64,000 nt of DNA from Bacteroidota bacterium (GCA_026391805.1 JAPLDJ010000009.1:1-64000); one strand, 5' to 3'. Positions 17,441 through 25,421 are shown, counted from the stretch's first letter. Translations and numbers: made by a program. Notes: generated from the letters alone by a model not told the origin.

Positions 17441-17737
17441 TTATATCTTCTTCTTTTTGGGATTCTGTCGGTTATCAAAAAATAAAATCAGGATAATGGT
17501 ATCACCCTTGATACGATAAAAAATATTAACCTACTTTACAATGGTAAAACCTCTTATGTTTTTCTCTTTATCTTCGACAGAACCAATTTCCGGGAATTCG
17601 GAAAGGATCTCAAGGAAGTCAAATACTCTGCCAATAAATTGTTTTGCAGATTTCTCGCCCCACTTATCAACCAGGTATGAAATAATTTGATCAAATTTAA
17701 AACTTGCTCTTTTTGACCAAACAATTTTTAAAGCCAT
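17441..17737 (-). pseudogene. ParE/RelE-superfamily toxin with an in-frame amber stop
   Basis: The gene begins MALKIVWSKRASFKFDQII, overlapping the antitoxin stop by 10 bases. A TAG codon at 17531-17533 ends it after 68 residues (FTIVK). Beyond the TAG the same frame continues for 29 residues with a perfect family ending, VNIFYRIKGDT and FFDNRQNPKKKKI, to TAA at 17441. One C-to-T change (CAG to TAG) explains it. The missing part holds the last strands and the conserved FYRI and DNRQNP motifs, so the product should be inactive unless the codon is suppressed. The antitoxin gene is intact. Confidence 0.85.
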
Positions 17738-17970
17738 TTGGAATATTTTTTCTTCATTTCCTCATGAGGAATGAGATTATCCGGATTTTCACACTCCTCG
17801 TCTGCTTTTAATAATTCCTCAATCTCATCTTTTGAGAGCATAGTCCATATTCTTCCAGCCTTAGATGCCCTTTTACGTAACATTAATTCATAAAATTCTT
17901 TAAGAAGATTATCATTATCAATGCTGTCAATAAGATGATGAAAGTTGTTTTTTAATTCAAGAGTTGTCAT
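17728..17970 (-). CDS. Antitoxin of the second pair
   Basis: An 80-residue charged helical protein beginning MTTLELKNNFHHLIDSID and ending EMKKKYSKWL, the form also seen in the first antitoxin. It carries RIWTMLSKDEIEELL in the middle. Its stop overlaps the toxin start (ATG inside AAATGGCTTTAA), which implies coupled translation. A full Bacteroidota promoter lies just upstream. Confidence 0.85.
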   Translation of the reverse strand: MTTLELKNNFHHLIDSIDNDNLLKEFYELMLRKRASKAGRIWTMLSKDEIEELLKADEECENPDNLIPHEEMKKKYSKWL

Positions 17971-17987
17971 GACTTAAATGTTTGATA

Positions 17988-18019
17988 CAAAGATAGCATG
18001 GTTCACGTCAACAACCAAA
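17988..18019 (-). promoter_or_regulatory. Full Bacteroidota-type promoter of the second pair
   Basis: TTTG (18016-18019), exactly 20 bases, then TATCTTTG (17988-17995) on the minus strand. The predicted start lies about 10 bases before the antitoxin ATG. Confidence 0.7.
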
Positions 18020-18203
18020 AAAAGATAAAATTCAGAATACTACGGGAAAAGCAGGGATAGTTTGTTCGGACGATAAACACCATCAAAGCATTGTATCCAG
18101 GAAGTGTAAAACACAAATGCAAGAAATATGATGAATTATTCCTTACTGGTTGCTTAATCTTTCCTTAAGGATCAATGAAAAGAAAAGGAGTTTCATTTGA
18201 TTT

Positions 18204-18279
18204 CAAACGTTTGTTTTAGGAAATCCAAACGTTTGAATTGAAACTTTTAAACGTTTGAAATTATCATTTCAAACGTTTG
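18204..18279. promoter_or_regulatory. Array of four CAAACGTTTG palindromes at 22-bp steps
   Basis: Copies at 18204-18213, 18226-18235, 18248-18257 (first base T) and 18270-18279. Each is a perfect or near-perfect 10-base palindrome and the starts are exactly 22 bases apart, while the 12-base spacers differ in sequence. Conserved boxes on one face of the helix with free spacers suggest binding sites for a dimeric protein. The array lies between the 3' end of the HU-like gene and the promoter of the second toxin-antitoxin pair. Confidence 0.65.
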
Positions 18280-18332
18280 AAATCTGCAACGGATGCTTTT
18301 ATATTAAGTGATGGATAAGGAGATCATAAGGA

Positions 18333-18734
18333 TTATGTCCTTTTGTTTTTCTTCTTTGACCGGGAGAAATCGATGTTCCTCAGGTTCTCCTTTATCTCGT
18401 TCCCGGGAAGGAAATTCAGCTTCACCTCTTTGATGTCTTTTGCCGATACCTGATCGCCCTCATCCCGGCCATTGCCTTTCAGGAGCAGCCGGAAGGTTCC
18501 GAAGCCTTCCAGGTCAACAATATAGCCATCGGTTAAAAAGTAGGGCATCACATCCTTGAGGGATTCGATGACGGCAAGGACATCGGTGGAGCTCAGGGAG
18601 GAACGCTGGGCGATCTCCTTTGCCAGCTCGCGCTGGTTGACGGTGCGGTGATATTCCGGGGCCGGGTAGTGCTTGCCTTTCTCCGCCGGCTTCCGCGGAT
18701 CGATACGGTAAACTGAATGGAAGTTGAAGGACAT
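18333..18734 (-). CDS. HU-family DNA-binding protein
   Basis: About 133 residues of the Bacteroidota HU-like (HU-HIG type) family: MSFNFHSVYRIDPRKPAEKG, then QRELAKEIAQRSSLSSTDVLAVIESL as the dimerising helices, DLEGFGTFRLLLKG as the beta arm region, and a basic tail (FSRSKKKNKRT). I set the start at the ATG of 18734. The longer frame would add 28 residues read from a GGTGAGC/TTCACTG word repeat and is not credible. It would bind and bend DNA without strong sequence preference. Confidence 0.85.
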   Translation of the reverse strand: MSFNFHSVYRIDPRKPAEKGKHYPAPEYHRTVNQRELAKEIAQRSSLSSTDVLAVIESLKDVMPYFLTDGYIVDLEGFGTFRLLLKGNGRDEGDQVSAKDIKEVKLNFLPGNEIKENLRNIDFSRSKKKNKRT

Positions 18735-18766
18735 GGTTGTATGGGTTTGAGGTTTGTGGTATAATT

Positions 18767-18836
18767 GGTGAGCGGTGAGCGGTGAGTGGTGAGTGGTGGC
18801 GTGCCGTTCACTGTTCACCGTTCACTGCTCACTACT
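18767..18836. repeat. GGTGAGC / TTCACTG word repeat
   Basis: Tandem GGTGAGC and GGTGAGT words are followed by inverted TTCACTG/TTCACCG words. The stop codon of the neighbouring PLP enzyme gene (18832-18834) is the CTA of this repeat read on the minus strand. Confidence 0.75.
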
Positions 18837-20034
18837 TACAGCTCTCTAGTGAGGTTATAATTTTCCCCCATGTCCGCTCGATGTCATTGTCCAGCCCGAC
18901 GGAGAAACGGATAAGGCCTTCGGATAATCCCATTTCCTGCTGGATATCTTCGGGGATTTCGGAAGAGGTACTCTTTCCGGAGTTGCTGAAGAGCGTTTTG
19001 AAATAGCCAAGGCTGACGGCCAGGTATCCAACGCCTTCGGTCTCCATCTTTTCCATCAGTCGCGAAGCCCGTTCGGACGTACCGAGATCGATGGCGATCA
19101 TCCCCCCGAAACCGAACTCCTCATTCATCATTTTCCTCATTACCTCATGGCCTTTATGATCTTCAAAACCGGGATAAATGGTTTTCAAGCCTGCTTCCCT
19201 GAAACGTTCTGCCAGGTATTGAGCATTTTTACTGTGCTGCTTCATGCGGATGTGAAGTGTGTGAAGATTTTTAAGGATGCTTGATGAACGCAGGGGATCA
19301 AGAGCAGGCCCTAGCAGCATCGCCGTGCCGCTGTTCACATCGCAGAGCGCGTCGATGAATTCCTTTGTACTGCAGATCGCACCGGCCACGCAGTCGTTCT
19401 TGCCATTGATGAACTTGGTCATGCTGTGGACGACGATGTGGGCGCCATGCAATGCAGGAGATACAATCAGCGGGGTGAAGGTGTTATCCACGACAAGTTT
19501 GATACCGTGGTTGTCGGCGATCTTTGCCAGTGCAGGGATATCCGAGATCTGCAGCAGCGGGTTGGTCATCGTTTCGGTATAGATGATCTTCGTATTGGGA
19601 CGGATTGCCTTCTCTACCTCGTCAAGTTTCGAGATATCGACAAAGGTGACCGCTATGTTGAATTTCTTTATGTAATTGTATAGAAAGGCGAAGGTTCCGC
19701 CGTAGGTAGTCATGCTGCAGACGATGTGATCACCGGTGCTGACCTGCTGGAGGATGGCACAGGTGATGGCAGCCATCCCGGAAGCTGTTACCCAGGCGGA
19801 TTCTGTCCCTTCCATCGCGGCGAGGGCATCGGCCAGGTACTTGTTGCTGGGGTTCCAGTGGCGGGAATAGAGGTAGCACCCTTCCTGGAGCCCGGCAAAG
19901 GTATCCGACATGGTATGGGCCTGGAGAAAGGTATAGGTGGCAGAGTCGGTGATGGAGGGGTTTACGTCTCCGAATTCGCCGAATTGCAGCAGATCGAAGA
20001 TCCGTGATGAGGGGTCGTTTTTCTTTGAAGTCAT
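18832..20034 (-). CDS. Cys/Met-metabolism PLP enzyme, gamma-lyase-like
   Basis: A 400-residue fold-type I PLP enzyme of the cystathionine gamma-synthase/lyase family. The cofactor Lys is Lys207 (HSMTKFINGKND), the PLP-ring Asp is in VVDNTF (Asp183), and Tyr56/Arg58 in YSRHWNPS bind the phosphate of the partner subunit. The Gly-rich SGMAAI loop is at 85-90. Family members cleave or form C-S bonds of cystathionine, methionine or O-acylhomoserine. Activity cannot be assigned; the sequence looks most like methionine gamma-lyase or cystathionine gamma-lyase. It is the last of three such paralogs in 6.5 kb. Confidence 0.85.
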   Translation of the reverse strand: MTSKKNDPSSRIFDLLQFGEFGDVNPSITDSATYTFLQAHTMSDTFAGLQEGCYLYSRHWNPSNKYLADALAAMEGTESAWVTASGMAAITCAILQQVSTGDHIVCSMTTYGGTFAFLYNYIKKFNIAVTFVDISKLDEVEKAIRPNTKIIYTETMTNPLLQISDIPALAKIADNHGIKLVVDNTFTPLIVSPALHGAHIVVHSMTKFINGKNDCVAGAICSTKEFIDALCDVNSGTAMLLGPALDPLRSSSILKNLHTLHIRMKQHSKNAQYLAERFREAGLKTIYPGFEDHKGHEVMRKMMNEEFGFGGMIAIDLGTSERASRLMEKMETEGVGYLAVSLGYFKTLFSNSGKSTSSEIPEDIQQEMGLSEGLIRFSVGLDNDIERTWGKIITSLESCK

Positions 20035-20070
20035 GGGAGTCTAATTTCCGGCAAAGGTCGGGAATAAATC

Positions 20071-20258
20071 GATGCTGGATGCTGGTTGCTGGATGCTGGT
20101 TATTTTTCGCTAATTCGCTTTTCGCTATTTCTTATTCACCACAATAGGCACAATAGATCACAATAGTTTTTCGTGTCTTTCGTGTCTATTTCGTGGAGTT
20201 TCGTGTAATAAATTTTCACCACAGATTTACACTGATTTTCACAGATTTGCCACAGAAG
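20071..20258. repeat. Compound word repeat
   Basis: Five word types follow one another: GATGCTG (seven-base tandem), TTCGCTA, CACAATAG, TTCGTGTCT and CACAGATT, with CACCATG words further on at 20297-20320. The spacer (20035-20322) has no gene. Confidence 0.8.
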
Positions 20259-20322
20259 ATCTTTCCTGAAAAATCACCAATGACTTATTACGACTGCACC
20301 ATGGCACCACTGCACCATGCGC

Positions 20323-20922
20323 TTAAAGGTACTTTGAGAGAATTTCCTTCAATGCGTCGTAATCGTAAGCAACCGGCAGATCGGGATAATCCTTCACAAC
20401 ATTATCCGGGGGGCGGAAGAGGATGCCGACTTCGGCCTGCTGCAGCATGCTGATGTCGTTGTAGGAGTCGCCCATGGCGATCACCTGGTATTTCAGGCTC
20501 TGCAAAGCTTCCACGGTTCTGCGCTTGGGATCTTTCTGACGGAGGGTATAGCCGACGATCATGTTCCTTTCATCGATCTCCAGCGAGTGGCAGAACAATG
20601 TCGGGCGGCCCAGTTGTTTCATCAAAGGATCGGCAAACTGGATAAAGGTATCGGAGACCACGATGAGCTGGGTGCGTTCCTTCATCCAGGCAATGAATTC
20701 CAGCGCGCCATCCAGCGGGCGGATCTGGGCGATCACGTTCTGAATATCCTTCAGCGTGAGTCCTTGTTCTTCAAGGATCTTAATTCGTCCCTTCATCAGG
20801 ACATCATAATCGGAAACATCGCGGGTGGTGAGGCGTAGTTCTTCAATACCGGTTTTATCGGCAACGTTGATCCATACTTCCGGAACAAAGACGCCTTCGA
20901 GGTCGGAGCAGATGATGTACAT
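20323..20922 (-). CDS. thrH: ThrH-type phosphoserine:homoserine phosphotransferase
   Basis: A 199-residue HAD-superfamily enzyme. It begins CSDLEGVFVPE, with the Asp nucleophile followed by Glu, as in ThrH rather than SerB. Other HAD motifs are Ser in IVVSDTF, Lys in DPKRRTV and MGDSYNDISML. ThrH moves phosphate from phosphoserine to homoserine, or acts as phosphoserine phosphatase, giving O-phosphohomoserine for ThrC. Its place directly downstream of thrC fits that role and may replace ThrB, which I do not see here. Confidence 0.9.
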   Translation of the reverse strand: MYIICSDLEGVFVPEVWINVADKTGIEELRLTTRDVSDYDVLMKGRIKILEEQGLTLKDIQNVIAQIRPLDGALEFIAWMKERTQLIVVSDTFIQFADPLMKQLGRPTLFCHSLEIDERNMIVGYTLRQKDPKRRTVEALQSLKYQVIAMGDSYNDISMLQQAEVGILFRPPDNVVKDYPDLPVAYDYDALKEILSKYL

Positions 20923-20925
20923 GAT

Positions 20926-21071
20926 TTACGATTTACGATTTACGATTTATTTCGTGCCTTTCGTGTCTTCTTCGTGGATTTTCGTGTAATAATTTTTAAC
21001 CACAGATTACACAGATTACACAGATTGCACAGATTATTTAGCTTAGCGCTGAGCGCAAGGCGCTAAGTCGC
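20926..21071. repeat. Compound word repeat between thrC and thrH
   Basis: Tandem TTTACGA (seven-base period), TTCGTGTCT variants, four exact nine-base tandem CACAGATTA words at 21001-21036, and an inverted AGCGCTGAGCGC / GGCGCTAAG segment. The entire 150-base gap between thrC and thrH is made of such words. Confidence 0.8.
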
Positions 21072-22435
21072 TATTTTAATTGCTTGAGGTATTCTTTAAA
21101 CGCCCCGTACCTGAACTCCAGCGGTGTAACAAATTCCGGTAAATGGTCAATTCCCTTCAAACTCTCCGGTAATTCCGGGTTAATGCCGGTGATCCTTGTG
21201 ATCTCATCAGGGAACTTGGCCGGATGGGCGGTTTCGAGGGAAACACAAAGCTGATCAGGATCATTATGACCGGGTTCTGACCTGAAATATTCCATCAGTC
21301 CGGCCCAGCCGACGGCGCCATGCGGTTCGAGAAGTAAACCGAATTTATCATAAGCCTCCTTGATGGTTGCACGGGTTTGTTCGTCATTAATGCTAACAGA
21401 AAAAAGCTCCTTCTGCATCAGAACCATGTCGGCAGGATTTGATATGTTCCCCTTTTCATCCATGATCCCGCCGTAAAGATCCACCAGCCGGGCAAGGTTG
21501 CTCGGGTGGCCGACATTCATGGCGCTGGAAATGCAATTCCGGGAAGGTTCGATCTTGTTATAGGTTCCGGTGTTAAGGTAAACCGGGAATTCATCATTCT
21601 CGTTGGTGGCGATAATGAACCGCTTGACCGGCAAACCCATTTTCAGGGCGAGAACGCCTCCCATCATATCCCCGAAATTCCCGGAAGGAACAGAAAAAAC
21701 GACCTTCTCCCCTTCCGTTTTGCTCAACCGCGACCATGCATAAAAGTAATAGACGATCTGCGGCACGAGCCGGCCTATATTGATGGAATTGGCCGAAGAA
21801 AGCGGAAGGTGTTTCAATTCCGGGTCCGAAAATGCCTGCTTGACCAGGGCCTGGCAGTCATCGAACTTTGCATCGAGCGAAAGGATATGGACATTCTTTC
21901 CCAGAGTCGTCATCTGCTTCCGCTGGCGGTCAGTCACTTCATGCTCGGGAAACAGGACCACGATCGTCACATTATCCAGTCCGTAAAAGGCATTGGCCAC
22001 GGCGCTGCCGGTATCGCCGGAGGTGGCGGTGAGGATCAAGAGTTTTCTGTTCTCTTTCTTCAGGTAATACTGCATCAGCCGGCCCATCATCCGTGCGGCG
22101 AAATCCTTGAACGAAGCGGTTGGTCCGCGGTCGAGGCGCATGACGTAATTCCGGTTGTACACAGGCTCAAGCGGGACATCGTAATTGTAGGATTCCTTTA
22201 CAATCCGCATCAGCTCTTCATCCGGTATTTCCCCAACCATGAACCTGCGGGTGACATCAAAGGCGATCCCGGGATAGTCGAGATTGTGATACCGTTCCAT
22301 CTCCGCAGCGGTAATCTTCGGAACCGCGACGGGCATGTACAACCCTCGGTCAGGCGCCTGTCCCTGCAGGAGCGCGCGGGAGAAGGTTACCTCTTCGGAT
22401 AGATGATTTGTTGAATAAAACTTAAGTGGGTTCAT
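21071..22435 (-). CDS. thrC: Threonine synthase
   Basis: A 454-residue PLP enzyme that turns O-phosphohomoserine into threonine. The cofactor Lys lies in PTASFKDFAARM, the phosphate-binding loop is SGDTGSAVANAF, and SVPSGNFGDMMGG is also typical. I set the start at MNPLKFYST; the 20 residues before it in the open frame come from an ATTGCGAG...GAAGCAACC repeat. It is followed by thrH on the same strand, so homoserine to threonine conversion could be complete in this pair. Confidence 0.94.
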   Translation of the reverse strand: MNPLKFYSTNHLSEEVTFSRALLQGQAPDRGLYMPVAVPKITAAEMERYHNLDYPGIAFDVTRRFMVGEIPDEELMRIVKESYNYDVPLEPVYNRNYVMRLDRGPTASFKDFAARMMGRLMQYYLKKENRKLLILTATSGDTGSAVANAFYGLDNVTIVVLFPEHEVTDRQRKQMTTLGKNVHILSLDAKFDDCQALVKQAFSDPELKHLPLSSANSINIGRLVPQIVYYFYAWSRLSKTEGEKVVFSVPSGNFGDMMGGVLALKMGLPVKRFIIATNENDEFPVYLNTGTYNKIEPSRNCISSAMNVGHPSNLARLVDLYGGIMDEKGNISNPADMVLMQKELFSVSINDEQTRATIKEAYDKFGLLLEPHGAVGWAGLMEYFRSEPGHNDPDQLCVSLETAHPAKFPDEITRITGINPELPESLKGIDHLPEFVTPLEFRYGAFKEYLKQLK

Positions 22436-22460
22436 TATTTCGTTGTCGTTTTCCAGTTTA

Positions 22461-22488
22461 TCATTGCGAGACGACGAAGCAACCTCCG
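22461..22488. repeat. ATTGCGAG...GAAGCAACCTCC element
   Basis: A short copy of the element seen twice at 8181-8276. It lies in front of thrC and would be translated only if an upstream start were used. Confidence 0.7.
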
Positions 22489-22505
22489 CTCCCAATCCTC
22501 CTTTT

Positions 22506-22646
22506 TCACCACAATAGTCACATTAGGTCACAATAGTTTTTCGTGTCTTTCGTGTCTTTTTCGTGGAGTTTCGTGTAATAATTTTTCACCACAGATTACA
22601 CAGATTTCTATTCACTATGTCCCCCATCGCCCATCACCCATCACCT
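22506..22646. repeat. Compound word repeat
   Basis: CACAATAG-type, TTCGTGTCT-type and CACAGATT words, then CCCATCGCCCATCACCCATC at the end. The latter supplies the last residues (LGDG) and the stop codon of the PLP enzyme gene that ends at 22634. Confidence 0.8.
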
Positions 22647-24103
22647 AATTTTGCCGATGAAGCTCCTCCAGCCGAAAATTCCGGCGAAGAAACCGCAAAG
22701 GTTTTACCGTCAAGCACAGAAAGCGCCCGGTCAAGGTCCTTTATGATGTCGTCGGGATGTTCGCCGCCGACGCAGAGGCGGATCAGGTTGTCGGGTATCC
22801 CTGCAATCTTCCGCCCTTCTTCGCCCTGTTGCGAATGTGTCGAGATCGCAGGGATCGTGGCGACGGACTTGACCCTTCCCAGGTCGGTTGCACGCCAGAT
22901 CATCTGCAGCGCATCGAAGACATCGCGGGTCTGCTTTGCATTGCCTTTGATCCGGAACGACATCAGGTGCCCGTAGCGGTTGACCTTCTTCCCATATTGT
23001 TCATCAAATTCAGAATCGACAAGAACCATGTCCCTTGATGCAAGCTCATGGCAGTCGTTTGACTCCAGTCCGAGGTAATTCACGGAGTCCACATGACTTT
23101 GGCTTTCCAGGAACTTCGCGACGGTCATGGTTGACCGGCTGAAAAGATCCATCTTGGTCCTGATCAAACGGATATCGTTCAGGGCAAGGATCGCATTCAT
23201 CGGTGAAAGGTTGGGACCATTGTCACGGTCGGGCAGAAGTTTCAGGTAGGTTGCAAAATCCGATTTCATTTCCGGAATATCGATGCTGGTTGTGATATCC
23301 TTTTTTGAGATCACGGCGCCGCAAATACCGAAACCACTTGAGAACAGCGACTTTGTTACCGATTGCACGACGATATCGGCGCCATGAGCCAGGGGCCGTA
23401 ATAAAGCAGGCGTGGCAACGGTGGAATCAATGATCAGCGGCAGCCCGTATTTATGGGCAAGATCAGCAACAGCCCTGATATCAAAGAATGCGAGACAAGG
23501 GTTGCTGGGCAGTTCACCATAAAGAAAGCGGGTATTTTCGTCGATCAGGCTCTCCCATTCGTTCAGGTCGGTTGAATGGATCACTTTTCTCCACTCAATG
23601 TTGCGTTCCTGCTGCTTGCGGACGGAGAATTGCTGGTAGGTGCCCCCGTAAACCTGGGCTGTGGCAACAAAATTCATCGGTTTTGCCGGCTGCCCGGGTA
23701 ATGTTATAAGGAACGGGTCGGTAGCACTCTGGATGGCAGCCATCCCTGAAGATGTGGCGAGGCATGAAGTATCGATATCTGTACCGAAACCTTCAAGCAG
23801 CGCCAGGACACCCTCCAGGTAGTAGATGCTCGGGTTGGCGATCCGGGAGTAGCACCAGGTCGGGATCTTGTAACCGAGAGCGGCTTCCATCTCGTCGGAA
23901 TCACGGTATCCCTGTGACGTCGACATGTAAACCGGTTCGATGATCGAGCCCTGGTTGAAATCAAGGGCTTCCTGCATGGAATAGATCCCGTGAACGGCAA
24001 TGGTATCAAACCGGCAGGAACGCATCCTTATCCGGTATTCCTGGTGCCATTGAACGGCTTTTGCGGCAGCTTCTATGTATCGGTTAGTTGTGGGTGCAGT
24101 CAT
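22634..24103 (-). CDS. Divergent Cys/Met-metabolism PLP enzyme with N-terminal extension
   Basis: A 489-residue member of the cystathionine gamma-synthase-like family, longer than usual (about 400). Cofactor Lys251 is in QSVTKSLFSSGFG, the PLP-ring Asp is Asp226 (LIIDSTVATPAL), and Tyr85/Arg87 in CYSRIANPS bind phosphate. The Tyr-x-Arg motif comes about 30 residues later than in the two paralogs because of an N-terminal helical extension (YIEAAAKAVQWHQEYRIRMR). An insertion occurs near 300-370. It starts 23 bases after the next PLP gene (24127) and is surely co-transcribed with it. The C-terminal tail (SPEFSAGGASSAKLGDG) looks unstructured. The reaction is unknown. Confidence 0.82.
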   Translation of the reverse strand: MTAPTTNRYIEAAAKAVQWHQEYRIRMRSCRFDTIAVHGIYSMQEALDFNQGSIIEPVYMSTSQGYRDSDEMEAALGYKIPTWCYSRIANPSIYYLEGVLALLEGFGTDIDTSCLATSSGMAAIQSATDPFLITLPGQPAKPMNFVATAQVYGGTYQQFSVRKQQERNIEWRKVIHSTDLNEWESLIDENTRFLYGELPSNPCLAFFDIRAVADLAHKYGLPLIIDSTVATPALLRPLAHGADIVVQSVTKSLFSSGFGICGAVISKKDITTSIDIPEMKSDFATYLKLLPDRDNGPNLSPMNAILALNDIRLIRTKMDLFSRSTMTVAKFLESQSHVDSVNYLGLESNDCHELASRDMVLVDSEFDEQYGKKVNRYGHLMSFRIKGNAKQTRDVFDALQMIWRATDLGRVKSVATIPAISTHSQQGEEGRKIAGIPDNLIRLCVGGEHPDDIIKDLDRALSVLDGKTFAVSSPEFSAGGASSAKLGDG

Positions 24104-24126
24104 TTTCAGTCGGATAAAGTGCAGAT

Positions 24127-25362
24127 TTAGTAAGCCTGTGGATATTTTCCGGTGGTAAAGTCTTCCTTCACCTTTGCTTTCTTGTCGATGGCATCAAATG
24201 CCTGTGCAAGGTCGTTGATCAGGTCGGCTTCATCTTCAATCCCGATGGAAAAACGGATCATGGAAGGCGATATCCCAGCTTTGCGCATCTCTTCCTCTCC
24301 CATCGCCGCATGTGTCGTTGATGCAGGATGCGTAACGATCGACCGGCAGGTTCCGAGATGTGTTGCATGGGTGATGATCAGTAGGGAATCGATGAAACGG
24401 GTCGCCTGTTCGTATGTGCCTTTCAGTTCGATCGACATCAGCGAGCTGCAGCCTTTCATCTGGGGCTTGATCATTTTGTGGTAAGGATTTGACTCAAGAC
24501 CGGGATAATTCACTAAGCTCACTTTCGGATGTTTTTCAAAGAATTTTGCAACGGCCAGGGCATTCTGACAGTGGCGGTCCATGCGGAGTGCGAGCGTTTC
24601 CAGCCCGAGCAGGTTCAGCCAGGCATTGAAGGGGGCCATGGCGGGGCCGAGGTACCGGATGCAGTTCTGGCGGATGCCGTCGATCAGTTCATGTGAACCG
24701 CAAACGATTCCGCCAAGGGCTGTCGCATTACCACAGATGTATTTTGTGGTCGAATGGACCACGATATCAGCTCCGAGCAATACCGGTTGCTGCAGGGCAG
24801 GTGTCGCGATGGTGTTATCGACTACCAGCGGCAGGTTCTTCGATTTTGCGAGCGCTGCCAGCGCCGGGATATCGGCAATGAATAGCGCGGGGTTGCTGGG
24901 GGTCTCGACAAAAATGAATTTTGTCCGCGGAGTGATGGCAGCTTCCCAAGCTTCGATGGATTCGGGATTCGTGACCCAGTTGATGTTGGCGCCCATGCGC
25001 GGCAGGCCAACGTTGAACAGGCCGAATGTACCTCCGTAAACCCGGTTGGATGAAACTACATTGTCGCCCGGACCAACCAGGTGGTGGGTCAGCAGAAATG
25101 TCGCCGACATGCCCGATGCGGCGGCGATAGCTGCTTCCGTATGTTCAAGTACCGCCATCCGTTTTTCAAAAACCTGCACCGTGGGGTTATCCCACCTTCC
25201 ATATGTAAAGCCGGGTTTCTGCCCGGAGGAGATGGCAGCCGCCTCCACGGCATCAAAAAACGGATAAGCTACCGACTGATAAATCGGGGTTGACATAGAA
25301 TCAGGCTGGAAACTTGTGTCCCCGCCATGAAGTGCATTGGTACTGAAACCGTGTTTTGTCAT
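24127..25362 (-). CDS. O-acetylhomoserine sulfhydrylase / methionine gamma-lyase-like enzyme
   Basis: A 411-residue PLP enzyme of the Cys/Met family. Cofactor Lys207 lies in HSTTKYICGNATALGG, PLP-ring Asp182 in VDNTIATPAL, and Tyr54/Arg56 in FTYGRWDNPT. The N-terminus (GFSTNALHGGDTSFQPD) and ending (SPSMIRFSIGIEDEADLI) resemble O-acetylhomoserine aminocarboxypropyltransferases, which form homocysteine from O-acetylhomoserine and sulfide; methionine gamma-lyase is the main alternative. It opens a two-gene unit with the divergent PLP enzyme and has a GGGAGG ribosome site. Confidence 0.88.
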   Translation of the reverse strand: MTKHGFSTNALHGGDTSFQPDSMSTPIYQSVAYPFFDAVEAAAISSGQKPGFTYGRWDNPTVQVFEKRMAVLEHTEAAIAAASGMSATFLLTHHLVGPGDNVVSSNRVYGGTFGLFNVGLPRMGANINWVTNPESIEAWEAAITPRTKFIFVETPSNPALFIADIPALAALAKSKNLPLVVDNTIATPALQQPVLLGADIVVHSTTKYICGNATALGGIVCGSHELIDGIRQNCIRYLGPAMAPFNAWLNLLGLETLALRMDRHCQNALAVAKFFEKHPKVSLVNYPGLESNPYHKMIKPQMKGCSSLMSIELKGTYEQATRFIDSLLIITHATHLGTCRSIVTHPASTTHAAMGEEEMRKAGISPSMIRFSIGIEDEADLINDLAQAFDAIDKKAKVKEDFTTGKYPQAY

Positions 25363-25421
25363 GCGAACCTCCCTGTTTTAATGGTTTTGTGGTTAATGAA
25401 AATGACTGCGTGGATGAGTAA

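Larger units (their letters stand above)
17971..18332. other. Spacer upstream of the second pair
   Basis: A stretch of 362 bases with no supported gene. It contains the promoter at 17988-18019, the repeat related to 16625-16690 and the CAAACGTTTG array at 18204-18279. Confidence 0.6.

Noticed and set aside
18267-18300. CAAACGTTTG array as a CRISPR
   Set aside because: Repeats are 10-bp palindromes and spacers only 12 bp; there are no cas genes.
21506-22402. 298-codon open frame on the plus strand opposite thrC
   Set aside because: It is antisense to a clear threonine synthase, its composition follows the codon structure of thrC, and it shows no family motif.
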